Origin: Hexactinellida sp. DTS-2022
Lineage: Eukaryota; Porifera; Hexactinellida
DNA: 64,000 bases
Direction: 5' to 3'
NCBI GenBank assembly: GCA_028753945.1
Contig: JAPNXP010000001.1
Span: 248,001 to 312,000, forward strand
This document shows positions 10,501-21,700 of the stretch, piece by piece; the first letter of the stretch is position 1; the number at the start of each line of letters is the position of its first letter. The notes under the pieces are model-generated. The model saw only the letters and a program-made list of their open reading frames with translations. It was not told the origin of the DNA and made no database searches. Made by a program: the position numbers and the translations under genes.

Positions 10501-11390
10501 AGCTGACGAAAGGCGCGCGGTCCCTGCACCTCCCCCCGCAGTACACGAGTCTGTTTTGTCTCACAGCACTCGACATCAACGTAGACGTGTACAAAGTCGC
10601 GAAACAGCAGTTCCAGAGATGTATTACATTTCGCAAGCAGCTGGTGGACCGCATCGGAGAGCTGAAGGTGGAGCCTGCGCTTATTCTCCCTGAGTACATC
10701 CTCCCCTACGTCATACACCTGCTGGCCTACGACGAAGAGCTCTCCAGCGACAACCAGGAGTCCCGTCGCAAGGCTGAGAAGTGTCTCTGGTTCACGCTGG
10801 AGCCGATTGTCCAGAAGACTAATCGCTACTCCTTCTTCATGAAACTCCTGAACACGATTAAGTCCACCCGCGAGGCGGTGCTGGACACGCCCGAGAGCAC
10901 GCAGCGCCTGCACTCCGTCTGCGACCTGGTCGGGAAGATCCTCAGCACCAAGGTGCACCAGATATCCACGGACCAGTACACGGAACCCATCCTCCTGCCC
11001 AAGCACCTCTACAAGCAGGGCGTGCTCCCTCTCGAGGAGTCCGAGGGGTATGTGGGGTCTCCTCCGAGTAACCACTCCGTTATGGACACAGAGTCCCCTC
11101 CCTGGGGCTCTCCGCAAGAGACGCCGCGACTCATGTCCGAAGGGGACGGCTCCGCCCCTGTGTCGCCCAGCCAAGAGCCCATGAGCACCATACAGGAGAG
11201 CACTGTGGACACAGACAATACTGATCTCAACCAGGAAACTATAAACTCCTCGGACTCCAGTTCTCCACAAACTATTTCTGGAAAGAAACGAAAGCGCGCG
11301 CCAAGCGACGCGTTTCCCGATACTACCTCTTCGAGTGCAAACTCTGAGAAGTCAGGGGCAGTGCGAAAGAGTAGAAGGAAACGTATGTAG
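7590..11390 (+). CDS. PDS5: sister chromatid cohesion protein PDS5
   Basis: Three exons: 7590-8069, 8122-10231, 10396-11390 (1194 aa; phases 0 and 1; introns 52 and 164 nt). PDS5 is a HEAT-repeat protein that binds cohesin (SCC1/RAD21) with WAPL and sororin and controls sister chromatid cohesion. The match to human PDS5A/B runs end to end: LNHKDRQVRFSTAICLGELFRI, IRIFFNNWLVTGS, NKPLWQMFLSRFRDID, ERMLDKKWQVRKSAMA, LKALMRWMLG, ILPYVIHLLAYDEEL. The C-terminus is Ser/Pro-rich and ends in a basic KSRRKRM, as in vertebrate PDS5 tails. The last codons read GTATGTAG, which also resembles a splice donor, so a further 3' exon cannot be excluded. ATG 7590 fits the start of the homology. Confidence 0.92.
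10243..10319 (+). repeat. ACAAATG tandem repeat in PDS5 intron 2
   Basis: Five loosely spaced copies of ACAAATG(A/G) with variable 7-9 nt spacers fill the middle of the 164-nt second intron. The region happens to be open in frame with the upstream exon, but PDS5 homology stops at the donor (10232) and resumes at 10396. Confidence 0.7.
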
Positions 11391-11820
11391 CTGCTTATTT
11401 ATGAGTTCTTTCTTATTTGATTCAAGCTCTTACGCGTTCACCCACTCGGATCATTTGTTTGTTCATTCTGATCAACTCAGCTATGTGATTTGGTATGCTA
11501 TTATCTCAATTCTCTATCGACACTTTTCACACTAATTAGTGAGCGATTTAGATTATAGAATTAGAAAATTGTATTTATTCATTGAAGTCCCAAATTTCAT
11601 TCATTAATAAATTGCAAATTACAATTGGCTGAAATTTAAATCCTAAGTATCACTAATTTCTCCTTTTTAACGAAAATATATTCTAATTAAGTCTCATTAT
11701 TATCCATTTACTTCACAAAGACTGTTTTGTACTTGTAAATTACATACTAATTCATTCTTATTTCCATGGAAGCATTACTCTGTTATCTGATTAGAAAGTA
11801 CCTAACTAGAAGAGGATAAA
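11391..11820. other. intergenic spacer
   Basis: 430 bases, AT-rich, between PDS5 and the NHL-protein gene. It should hold the 3' end of PDS5 and the promoter of the next gene; no motif stands out. Confidence 0.6.
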
Positions 11821-13020
11821 ATGGCATCATACAGTGACCGAGTAGATAATATTAGCAAGGAATTTGAGGAGCTACATGCCTCACTTAATCTAGCAGAGAA
11901 GCAGATTATCCAAAGTTTTTCTGATAACATTACTGAAAAAGAACGATTGTCCATTAAACTTGTCACCAGCTTTAAGGAAGTTGAGAATGCAAAGGCATAT
12001 GCTGAGAATAATATTGGAGACAACGAGTTAAAGAGTAGCATTCTCCGCGACTGCGATTCCAAGCTAGCTAAACTGAAAGTAGAGAAGTCAGATCTCGAAC
12101 GGTTATCGTGTACACGTGTTATTTGGTCAGATTTGGGTCTCGAGGGATTGCAGTCACAGCTCGGGGCGATAAGGGCCGTGTCCACTGTCGAGAAACCTCT
12201 CCCAGACCTGACAAACCCCAAGTGCTCCGGAGGTGGGATTGGGCAGAACTTGAACTGGCCCAACCACATAGCTATTGATGAACAAACTGGTGAAATATAC
12301 GTGTCTGACATCCAGAATTCTGTAATTCAAATATTTGATTTAAAAGCCAAATTTATCAGGACCTTTGAGCACAGTTTGTGTCGGCCTCGTGCGATTTTAA
12401 TCCGAAACTCCAAACTGTATGTAATTGAGAACTTTGTGGAAGACAAAATCATTAATTTCAAGGTGTTTAGCATCACGGATGGGAGTGCACTAGTTTCTTT
12501 CGAAGGCGTTTTTGGGGCGCTTAGGGGGCAGTTTGGGATTGCCTCCTCGTTTGACCTTGATAGAGATGAGAAATGGTACATCACAGAACCAGACAACCAC
12601 CGTATTCAAATTCTCAAATCTAATCTTGAGCATCATGGATTCTTTGCTCCATTAATTACATTTTCTGGTCCAATGCATCTCCGTATCAGAGATGACAGTT
12701 ATGTGTATGTTTTGGATCAGGCTGGGAAGGAAATCCAACCACATTACGTTAAGATGCTCGTGCTCAGGATTGATGGGACTTGGTTAAGATCGGTTGTTTT
12801 AATTGGAGTTAGTTACAGTATGTACTTCGCTATAACAGAGTGTAATTATTTTGTTGTTTCAGATTTTAGGATTGGGTGTCTTAAGATATTTGATTCTGAA
12901 GGAAAACTCTTGCTGACTAGCAAGAAGCTCTCGCACCCGAAAGGAGTCGAAGTTCTCAAAAACGGAGGAATAGTTTCTCTTTGCATGGACGAATTCCCCT
13001 GTGTCAATATCTTCTGTTAA
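11821..13020 (+). CDS. coiled-coil and NHL-repeat propeller protein (TRIM-NHL-like, no RING)
   Basis: Single exon, 399 aa, ATG at 11821. Residues 1-115 are a coiled coil. From about residue 125 there are degenerate NHL-type blades: GQNLNWPNHIAIDEQTGEIYVSD-type and GQFGIASSFDLDRDEKWYITEPDN-type repeats, then LSHPKGVEVLKNGG. NHL propellers of the TRIM-NHL family bind RNA or proteins. The RING and B-box fingers that would make it an E3 ligase are missing, and the start is not truncated. Codons are more AT-rich than in neighbouring genes. A lineage-specific TRIM-like protein is likely; no ortholog assigned. Confidence 0.6.
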   Translation: MASYSDRVDNISKEFEELHASLNLAEKQIIQSFSDNITEKERLSIKLVTSFKEVENAKAYAENNIGDNELKSSILRDCDSKLAKLKVEKSDLERLSCTRVIWSDLGLEGLQSQLGAIRAVSTVEKPLPDLTNPKCSGGGIGQNLNWPNHIAIDEQTGEIYVSDIQNSVIQIFDLKAKFIRTFEHSLCRPRAILIRNSKLYVIENFVEDKIINFKVFSITDGSALVSFEGVFGALRGQFGIASSFDLDRDEKWYITEPDNHRIQILKSNLEHHGFFAPLITFSGPMHLRIRDDSYVYVLDQAGKEIQPHYVKMLVLRIDGTWLRSVVLIGVSYSMYFAITECNYFVVSDFRIGCLKIFDSEGKLLLTSKKLSHPKGVEVLKNGGIVSLCMDEFPCVNIFC

Positions 13021-13242
13021 TTGATGTTCGAGTTGCACGAGGTATTCTACATATATTTATTTTCTATTGCACTTTAGTGCATTACTATTTTATCCTTTCT
13101 AAACCAAATATGAATATATCTACGTACTTTTTATTAGGTAATTGGAGGTATACAGTATACTAGTTCTGATTACACATTGCAAATTTGTAATATTTGTAAT
13201 TACCTATGATCAGCATGTAATCTCGGAGAGCTTTTCTAAGCT

Positions 13243-13249
13243 ATAAATA
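13243..13249 (+). promoter_or_regulatory. TATA-like box before guanylyl cyclase
   Basis: TATAAAT lies 70 bases upstream of the ATG at 13313, followed by a CT-rich stretch. Position and sequence would suit a core promoter with a short 5' leader. Not confirmed; such motifs are common in AT-rich DNA. Confidence 0.3.
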
Positions 13250-13312
13250 CTCTCCTCTTCTCAGATACCGTAAGGGAGTAGTAGTCATTAGTTACGGTTA
13301 CGGGTGTGAGGA

Positions 13313-15667
13313 ATGTTCGGGCTATTGTATCAGAGTTTGGAAAGGATGCTAATCCGAAGATTCGGACAAGAAATCTGGGAGGAAATCAAGGAGATGATAG
13401 ACCTGAATGAGAAAGACGTAACAACCGAATATACGTTTGGAATTCACACTATATACGACGATAAGTACGCATTGGACCTGGTCAATGCAGCTAGCGAGGT
13501 CCTGGGTCTTAAACAGGATTTAATTCTTGAACTCTTCGGTGAGCAGTTCATCCACTTCTGCCACGAAGCCGGCTACGGTAAGATACTCACCTGCCTCGCG
13601 CCTAACCTCAAGGACTTCCTCGCGACTCTCGACACCCTGCACGAGCATCTGACGGACACCTACCCCGGCATGAAGCCGCCCAGCTTCACCTGCTCCGAGA
13701 CCGAATCCGGTCTCATCGTCACGTACGACTCGGCGCGAATGGGACTCGAGAGCGTCGTGGTGGGAATTATAAAGTCCATCGCCAGAGGAATATTCCAGCA
13801 GGAGGTCGTATTAGAAGTGCACCACAAGCAGCGGCCGAACGAGCCGGCCAGGTTCACAGTTCAGGAGGTGACGAAGAAGCACATCAACAAGAACCTCAAC
13901 CGGAGCATCGGGCTGCACAGCTTGCATTCACAGGGCCCCAGCCCACAGGCGGAGAACCTGGTTCCTCCGGCTATATTCGCTTCCATATTTCCGTTCCACT
14001 TCGTGTTCAGTGCGGACTTATCCATAGTACAGACCGGCCAGGCGCTGACTCGCATTTTCAGCAGCGTCCTGCATCAGGACATCTCGGACTACAAGGCCAA
14101 TCAGCTGTTCTCTCTCGTCAAGCCGAACATTGCGTTCAGTTTCCAGGAGATCTGTCTGCACACGCACACCGTGTTCGTGTTGGAGGTCCAGACTGCCATC
14201 AAGATGCGGGAGATGCACACCAACAGCAAGTTCTCCTTCCGACTGAAGGGACAGATGATCCTGCTGCCCAAAGTAAAGAGCCTCCTCTTCCTGGGGTCCC
14301 CCCGCGTCACCTCTCTGGAGGAGATCCAGGCCAGGGGGCTGTACCTGTCCGACTTCCCGATTCACGACGCGACGCGGGACCTGCTCATGATGATGGAGTG
14401 CTGTCGCGCGGAGATGGCCATGGCCATAAAGATGGAGCTGCTGACTGAGAACCTGCGCGAGACCAAGAAGAAGCTGGAGGAGGAGAAGACGCGCTCGGAG
14501 AGTCTGCTGCACCAGATGCTGCCCATGCAGGTGGCAGACCAGCTGAAAGAGGGGAAGTCAGTCACAGCTGAGCGGTTCGCCAGTGTGACCATCCTCTTCT
14601 CGGACATTAAACACTTCGTAAAGATGGTCGGAAATGCGGAGCCAATGCAAGTGGTGAAGATGCTGAACGAGCTCTACGTTAAGTTCGACCAGTGCAGTGC
14701 CCGACACAAAGTGTACAAGGTGGAGACCATAGGCGACGCCTACATGGTGGTGGGCGGGCTGCCTAAGCCGTTAAAGAACCACGCGGAAGAGGTGGCGAAG
14801 CTGGCGCTGGACATGCTGCGCTCCTCCGACACGGTGCGCGCTATCGTGCCCGAGTCCGAGCGGGGCGACCGCAAGGAGCAGACCGTGGAGATACGCATAG
14901 GCCTGCACACGGGGCCCGTGGTGGCCGGCGTGGTCGGGAAGAAGATGCCCAGGTACTGTCTGTTCGGACAAACCGTTAACATCGCGAGTCGCTGCGAGAG
15001 CAACGGGGAGCCCAAGCGCATCCTCATAACCGAGGAGGTATATCTGGAGCTGGAGAACAATCCCAACTTCACAATGGAGAGGAGGGGACCGATTGAGTTC
15101 AAAGGTCTCGACGCGGACAAGACCTGCTACTGGCTGGAGCGCGGCGAGTACGTTCCCTTCGTGCACGAGTCTCCTGCGGCATTTATAGAGATGCGAGATG
15201 ATGACAACCCCTTTCCCAAGAGTTCCGAAGATGTTCCTCTGTCGCACCCTCGCCAGTCGCTTGTCTCTGCTAGCGACGGATCCGAGCATCCGGCCATCTG
15301 TCTCAGTCCCTCTCTGCAGAGCTCCGCTTATTCCCAGAAGGTGAGCCGGGACTCGGGGGACTCCGGGTTTCTGCCCCCGCAGCACCTGCTGCTGCACCCC
15401 TCCAACTCCCTCTCCGACCTCAGCTCCGACTTCCGGTCGGGCTCCCCGCTCTTCCCGCACACCCAGAAGCGCAGAGCCACCGTTGTGTACAGCCGGTCCA
15501 CCACCGACCTGCGCAACCGCAACCAGCTGACCATGTTCCCGGGGGAACACAAGATGAGTCGTCGCGCCTCCTCGCGCGGGACGCACGTAGAGACGGGGTA
15601 CATTAACCGCGGATGCGGGGTGTTCCAACCGGTGCAACTGCGAGACTCGCAGGAGTCCCAACTCTGA
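13313..15667 (+). CDS. H-NOX (soluble-type) guanylyl cyclase, atypical homodimer-capable
   Basis: Single exon, 784 aa, ATG at 13313. Order: H-NOX haem domain (1-185), HNOB/PAS-like region (200-370), coiled coil (390-415), class III cyclase domain (420-615), then a 170-residue Ser-rich tail. The proximal haem histidine is H110 (LDTLHEHL), and the YxSxR haem-propionate motif is Y138-S140-R142. The cyclase has both metal aspartates (D431 in LFSDIK and D475 in ETIGDAY), the GTP-selecting pair E471 and C549, and N556 and R560. In classical sGC the alpha and beta subunits each keep only part of this set; here one chain has all of it, as in insect Gyc-88E/89D and nematode GCYs. It should make cGMP in response to NO or O2. 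No partner subunit is seen in the window. Confidence 0.9.
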   Translation: MFGLLYQSLERMLIRRFGQEIWEEIKEMIDLNEKDVTTEYTFGIHTIYDDKYALDLVNAASEVLGLKQDLILELFGEQFIHFCHEAGYGKILTCLAPNLKDFLATLDTLHEHLTDTYPGMKPPSFTCSETESGLIVTYDSARMGLESVVVGIIKSIARGIFQQEVVLEVHHKQRPNEPARFTVQEVTKKHINKNLNRSIGLHSLHSQGPSPQAENLVPPAIFASIFPFHFVFSADLSIVQTGQALTRIFSSVLHQDISDYKANQLFSLVKPNIAFSFQEICLHTHTVFVLEVQTAIKMREMHTNSKFSFRLKGQMILLPKVKSLLFLGSPRVTSLEEIQARGLYLSDFPIHDATRDLLMMMECCRAEMAMAIKMELLTENLRETKKKLEEEKTRSESLLHQMLPMQVADQLKEGKSVTAERFASVTILFSDIKHFVKMVGNAEPMQVVKMLNELYVKFDQCSARHKVYKVETIGDAYMVVGGLPKPLKNHAEEVAKLALDMLRSSDTVRAIVPESERGDRKEQTVEIRIGLHTGPVVAGVVGKKMPRYCLFGQTVNIASRCESNGEPKRILITEEVYLELENNPNFTMERRGPIEFKGLDADKTCYWLERGEYVPFVHESPAAFIEMRDDDNPFPKSSEDVPLSHPRQSLVSASDGSEHPAICLSPSLQSSAYSQKVSRDSGDSGFLPPQHLLLHPSNSLSDLSSDFRSGSPLFPHTQKRRATVVYSRSTTDLRNRNQLTMFPGEHKMSRRASSRGTHVETGYINRGCGVFQPVQLRDSQESQL

Positions 15668-15825
15668 GTTTGTACATATTCGGTTTAATTGCTTTAGGAC
15701 AGGTTTTATTGCTGTTTATTTTGAAATTGAGTAAATTATCCTTGTTTTCGATTGATATATATTTGCTTATGGACACAACTACAGACTGACCACTAACAAT
15801 TACGGATTTGTAGAGCGATACAAGA

Positions 15826-16923
15826 ATGGATGAAGACGAAGGGGAGTTGCCTCCACTTTATGAAAACAAGGATATTTCTATTTGTCTCTCAGACTCTGCT
15901 CCCGAGGATTCCCCGGATGCAGTTTCTGCCCAAGAAGACCTGGACTTCTCGACCCCCGAACACCCGCCTAAGGACAGAGAGGACAAGAGCCCTTCCGAGG
16001 CTTCGTCTCCGCGACAGCCAGACCTCTCTTCTGGCGAGGAGTTCGTCTCCCCATTGGACTCTCATTCCAGCTCCAACCTACACGAAGTGGAGCTAGACCC
16101 TCAGCCTCAGGTCCAAGAGACGGGGGACTCTCCCGAGCAGGTGATAAGCCTCGCTCAGCGGACGGACTCTCCTCTGCCCGGACACACCAGCTCTCCAGAA
16201 GACTCCGACTTCTCTCCCACCATGACCCCCTCCTCTTCCAATGAGGCGATGGCCACGCCCGAACAGGAGCACCCGACCGTCCGGTCCCTCAGGAGAACAA
16301 GCTCGCGGGCTACGGGCCTCTCCAGCGGACAAATGGTGTGGGCAAAGGTCAGCGGGTTCCGGTTCTGGCCGGGGCTCATAGTGGACGCGGCCTCTGCCAC
16401 CAATCTGCCTTCCCAGCTGAGAACTCCGTTTCGCGAGGGGTGGCTCTTGGTCCACTTCTTCGGGACGTACGACTACGCGTGGGTGCCGCCCAAGTCCTGC
16501 ATCGTCAGCTGGTACCTGGGCAACAAGAAGGGGTACATGAACAAGTGCAAGAGCAAGTTCTTCCAGCTGGCGCTCGGCGAGGCCAACCGGTTTAAGACCG
16601 AGGGAATGAAGCCAGCTGGCTTCTCCGCGATTCCGCAGCTGCTGGAGTCCGGGTCCGATTCGGACTCTGTTGTCTCTGTTGAAACTGACGGAGCCAAACC
16701 CAGGTCTCTGAAGCGAAAACTATCCGGGAAGAACATGGCGGCTATCAACATCAAGAAAATAAAACTCTCCAGCTACCTCTCCCCGGGCTCTTCTGAGCAG
16801 ACCCGCAGCGGCAGGCGGAGGTGCGAGCTGGTCATGAAGAGGCTGGGCCTAGCGCCCCCCGACCCGCTCCTGGGCAAGAAGCTGCCCGAGAAGGTTAACA
16901 CGGACCCTGACATTGAGTTGTGA
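15826..16923 (+). CDS. PWWP-domain chromatin protein
   Basis: Single exon, 365 aa, ATG at 15826. Residues 1-160 are acidic, Ser/Pro-rich and disordered. A PWWP domain follows (about 165-265): SGQMVWAKVSGFRFWPGLIV, then LLVHFFGTYDYAWV. The PWWP core is FRFWP, and the aromatic residues that form the methyl-lysine cage (F/W/F) are present. The C-terminus has basic stretches (RKLSGKN, KKIKLSSYLS, RSGRRRCELVMKRLG). PWWP domains read H3K36 methylation on nucleosomes. FFGTYDYAWV resembles NSD and PWWP2 types but no catalytic domain is present. Ortholog not assigned. Confidence 0.8.
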   Translation: MDEDEGELPPLYENKDISICLSDSAPEDSPDAVSAQEDLDFSTPEHPPKDREDKSPSEASSPRQPDLSSGEEFVSPLDSHSSSNLHEVELDPQPQVQETGDSPEQVISLAQRTDSPLPGHTSSPEDSDFSPTMTPSSSNEAMATPEQEHPTVRSLRRTSSRATGLSSGQMVWAKVSGFRFWPGLIVDAASATNLPSQLRTPFREGWLLVHFFGTYDYAWVPPKSCIVSWYLGNKKGYMNKCKSKFFQLALGEANRFKTEGMKPAGFSAIPQLLESGSDSDSVVSVETDGAKPRSLKRKLSGKNMAAINIKKIKLSSYLSPGSSEQTRSGRRRCELVMKRLGLAPPDPLLGKKLPEKVNTDPDIEL

Positions 16924-17071
16924 GCTCCCTGAGAGCTCGCTGATTCAGTGGAGTAATTCGAGTATTATTTGTTTGACTGATTGGGGCTAATTATTAATAT
17001 CTGCATGTACTATTGTACATTATCTAGGATACAAACGGCTTACAAGGAATCTCTTTTTAGCAAAACCCCAA

Positions 17072-17707
17072 ATGGCAGACGAATCTCCGAAGGCTGCCAA
17101 GTCGAAAGGAATCTTCCAAGAGACCGATATGCTCACAGCGGCCGTGTGCACACTGAACAAGGTGGAGCCCAGCAAGTTCCCCCTGCTGCTCTCGCGGGTC
17201 CTGCAGCGGTACCACGCTGCGGAGCACAAGTGCGTGTTCAGCAAGGAGGAAATGGGGAGGCTGGAGGCGTCGCTGGGCCTGGAGAGGGAGGAGCTGCAGC
17301 TACTGCTCGATGGGATCAAGTTTGTGGTGGATAAAGCCGCGTATTTCGCGCTTAAACCGGCCTCTCTGGCGAAGGAGCTGATGGAGATCGGACTGGAGGA
17401 AGAGAGGGCGGCTGCCTTCTCCCAGGCCTGGGGAAATCTAGGAAAATCGGTGATTGATAGACTCAAAAAGAAGACTTTCTTTCCCATTCAACTTGAGGAA
17501 ATCAACTGGCGCCTAAACCTACAAATTGGACAATCCTTCCAATCTAGACAGAAGATCCCAAACGCTATTTTCCAGCTGAATCTGTCTGACGAGTCTAAGC
17601 CCGCGGGAGGAAGGGAGGAGGTGACAGTTGAGTTCAGTCGCGAGGAGCTCTTTCAGTTCTACAACGAGTTGGAGAGAATACAGGAACAGCTGGACGCTCT
17701 CACTTAA
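17072..17707 (+). CDS. COMMD10: COMM domain-containing protein 10
   Basis: Single exon, 211 aa (human 202), ATG at 17072. COMMD10 is one of ten subunits of the COMMD ring in the Commander complex, which recycles membrane proteins with Retriever. It matches along its whole length: KFPLLLSRVLQRYH, ALKPASLAKELMEIGL, AAAFSQAWGNLGK, and a C-terminal COMM domain from about residue 140 with EINWRLNLQIGQS, VTVEFSREELFQFYNELE and RIQEQLDALT at the end. The COMM-domain end is nearly the same as the human one. No other COMMD gene is nearby. Confidence 0.93.
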   Translation: MADESPKAAKSKGIFQETDMLTAAVCTLNKVEPSKFPLLLSRVLQRYHAAEHKCVFSKEEMGRLEASLGLEREELQLLLDGIKFVVDKAAYFALKPASLAKELMEIGLEEERAAAFSQAWGNLGKSVIDRLKKKTFFPIQLEEINWRLNLQIGQSFQSRQKIPNAIFQLNLSDESKPAGGREEVTVEFSREELFQFYNELERIQEQLDALT

Positions 17708-18702
17708 TTTGTTACAAATCTGAAATCTCTAAGATAAATAGTATATCAATATTCTAGTTGTACATACTCTCTTGAATGTATTGGAAAGCTATATTAAACG
17801 TAATTATTTATACTAACTACCATTATCTACACTCTACAGATTAAAATAAATAAGATACTTAACTGAAGTATTAATAAATAGGGCATTAGGGTATTTCGAT
17901 CAGATCACGTATCACGATTCATTTCCCAGGATCGTCTAATGCCCAGCTAATATAAAACCCGTAAATGTAATTATTAAACATACAAAATAATAATCTGCTC
18001 AGTGCTCAAGATGCACAACTATACTAAGTGGAGATTATCCATTCAAGTAATTTGGCAGATATTCAGAGGACAGGACACCACAGTCGTATGGTGTCGACAG
18101 AGCTTAGAGACATGCTCACAGCTACAAGTAGTACTTCTAATTATCTTTATTGGATAGATCTGTTCGTCTGATCAATTTGGTTTCTCATCTGTTAGAACAG
18201 ATATGTTATGATTACAGTCTATCAGAATATTAGATCATTTCTCAATTATGATTTTATATATATTCAGCAAGAGAGTTATAAAGAGATCCTTTTATGGCAC
18301 TATGGAATTGATTTTTGTGAAATTATGTGAATGCAACGAAATCTTGTGTTTATTGTGGATTACAAAGTGTTTGCATTTGTTGGTTGCTATCCCTAGCTAT
18401 TTACTGTTCAGAAGCCACTATGTTTAGACTTATCCGCTATCTGCAGTTCCTTGTGTATTTGTGAAGATTCTACTCCAGCGGATAGTTCTACGCTCCGCTT
18501 ATAACTCGGTTTGTTTCAAGTACGCGACGCACTCAGCCCGTCTGCAACTCAATAGTGAGTTACAAGGCTTTAGTGCACATACATTGTCCAATACCTGTTT
18601 GATGCCAGTAGTATTTATTATAAAATCATCTCACATTTCATTATGCCAATATAATTTTAATTAATAACTTTCACTATATCCTATAATTAATATTTTTATT
18701 GA
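17708..18702. other. intergenic spacer, likely supervillin promoter/5' leader
   Basis: About 1 kb of AT-rich sequence between COMMD10 and the first coding exon of the supervillin gene. A 67-codon frame at 18461-18664 begins with GTG and has no domain; it is more likely 5' leader than a gene. Confidence 0.5.
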
Positions 18703-21700
18703 ATGGCTGAGATTGATGTAACATACGGAGGTCTGTCCGATTGTTCTGTTGGGCCGGACCCGATAACTCCTCTCCAGAATGGGATCACAGACTCGTTTGA
18801 GTACCCTCCCCTGCCCACCCCTTCGTCCTCTTTCGAATCTCCGAGCTTATCTCAGAGCTCCAAATCTCTGAGTTATAAAAGCTGCACGGGCACCAGCTTT
18901 ACTCAAACACAGAAAAAGGTATTTATTTGTTATCGCCTGTTAGTTAGCCTGTGTAAGCTACAGTACACCCTCGCTAGTCCTAACTGGGCGCTGCCAAGTT
19001 AAATGTATTGTTCCGATTAGTGAGTACAGTAGAACTTAATTAATAGGAACACGGTTAATACAAACATTATTTCAGGCCCCTTCAAAGCCTTCCAAACGAA
19101 TTATATTGGTTAATACGAATCTTGGATAAGGGGAACGCAATTTGACGGTCCTCTGGTGTTCTTACTAACTAACTTATACCGTAGTGATTAATAGGAGACT
19201 ATTTGGCATATCATAGATACTGTATAAGTGTATTATACAGCCATTTGTAATTATGCTCCTGGTCTGATGCAATTTCCATACGCCTAAATCACAAATTAAT
19301 GTTGTGGTATAGGAGATAATTCCAAATTTTCGCGCTGCTTAATTCAAATTTTCCAAAAATAAAGCTTCAAAGGGAGCGTCTCGCGCTTCTGGATAATCCC
19401 TTGCTGTATATGGTTATGTTTAGTGATTTCCGGGACCGGGACCGGGAATATAATCTTTCACCGGGACCGGGCTTTAACCGGGATTGATACCGGGATCGAA
19501 GTAAATCAAATGATGGCCCTTACAATAGACATGTTGTTCACATTAGGGGTTCTACCACACGTAGGGGAAGTTTACTTGGTCCACGGGGCGAAGAATGGGA
19601 AGGTGTAGTTACAGTACATATTGTAGAATAATGTTATCAATTTTGTTTTGCAAAAACACAGCTACCAAAAATCAAAAGATAATTATTCACCATTCACCAA
19701 TTAGATTATGCCAATCATAATTCCACTATTAATCAGCAGTTGACTTCTTACCGATATGAAATAGTAATATAGAATGAATAGACACTTTGGGTTATATTGG
19801 TTGTTTTAGTAGATCGTAGTTAATAATTTAGAATTTTAGATGTTAGTTATAGGATTTACTTCCACATGAAAGAAAAAGTTGATATTAATATCACCTTCCA
19901 TTTCATAAATACTATGTATGTCAGAGGACTTGGAATACTTAATGAAAAAAGTTCATTTTTAGAATTTTTAGCTTCAATGACAATGTTTATTCATTCAATT
20001 AACAACTTTGAGTTGTCCATTCCCGGTTAGGAATCCCAGGAAAACATCAATATTTACCAGGACCGGGACCGGGACTCTAAAAACAGCCGGGTTTTCCCGG
20101 GGCCGGGACTAAAACCGGGATCCCGGTCGTTTCCTAGTTATGTTATGTTATGTTATGTGGCGTCTGCACACAGGTTGACATGGCCTCTACCGACGAGGAT
20201 AACATCTCACAGGACCTGGACTCCGATGTGTATTTCTCTTCTGGAGATCAGACTCGCTTCGGTCTGAGAGGGGCCTGTGGGGTTGATGACGAAATATCAG
20301 ATTTGCTGGGCTCTCTCAAGCTCCGAGACAAGAGCGGCTCTTACGGAGAGGAGAGGAGTCCGACCCTAAGGCACTCATACCACTCCCCACCAACTCACAA
20401 TGAAATCAGGGAGAGAACTAATCCGGAATTCGTGAGTTCTCCTTAAAGGTTTTAGCTCATTTTGCCAATTCATACAACCTCATTAAACTTATTAATTAAC
20501 AACAGGATTACACCATCACTTGCTCTACGATTCTCCTCTATTTGCTTAGATTTTATTTCGTATTCACCTTTGAAATACTCTGCTGTAAAAGCTTTATTTC
20601 GGCAGTTTGGTAAAACTGCTTGAGGTACGTACATGGCATGAACTGAGCTATGCTATGTAGACCTAAGTAAGTATTATCCTGTTCCAGTAAGAATAGATAA
20701 GAGTTTGCAAGTTTTAAACAATCGGCAATAATTAAGCATGAGTAGATTAAGAATTTATTACAACTAAGTAATTCTTTCAGTGCTGTTTATAGATTAAATT
20801 TATGGTGCAATCACTGCAATGGTTAATTTTAAAAGAGTTTACTTATACAGCGATCATCGGTATCACCGATCATCGGTGTTTGTATTAAAAACCTGGCTAC
20901 TTTCTACCGATTGTTTTTTATGTTCATAAAAAATACCATCGGTAGAAACTAGCCAGGTTATTTAAAACAAACGCCGATGATCGGTGATACCGATGATCGC
21001 TGTATAAGTAAATTCATTTTAAAATTACTGTTAGTAATAAGCTTTCAGTCCAAATGATGTGTTTATTGGTAAATCAGATTATTGGCTCTGAATTAGAAAA
21101 ATAATTTTCATGTGAAGCCCTTATTTAGCATCTGAGTATATATTTAATTAATGTCATCTCAACACGACAATTGAAACTCTACTAGTTTATTGAACCTATG
21201 TATTAGCGTATCAAACTAATTCAAACATTTGTACCTAAAATTATGTTAATCATTGTGACTCCACCTGTTAGGAACTTAGGATCGTGGAAATTTGGTAAGT
21301 CTTCATTGCGAGTTACGTTATCATAACGGTTCTATTAAAACATTTGTATTCTGCACTGTCCACTGTGTCCGGGTTCGAATATTATGTTCCTATTGTTGAG
21401 TACACATGCGTAGTTTATAGGTCGGTTCGGTTCAGTGCTATTGGTATAAATTGGATATTATTCAAATCAATGACCTTATTGCTCATGCCATATGGGTGCA
21501 TCTCACTACATCATGTAATAATATTGTACTCCAAAATTTGTTGTAAGAAAATCGATGTTAGTAACCAATGTTGTTGGTCTTCAGTTGCAACTATCAATTG
21601 TTTGGTTCTGATCATTACTGCCTGCACTCACTTATATAAAGTAATCTCATCAATACTTATGTTGCTACCATGCAACGTCCAATGTCATTCTCACTGCTTA

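Noticed and set aside
7590-11390. PDS5 locus first read as condensin subunit NCAPG, and as broken by frameshifts
   Set aside because: The sequence order matches PDS5, and the frame changes fall exactly at GT-AG introns of 52 and 164 nt.
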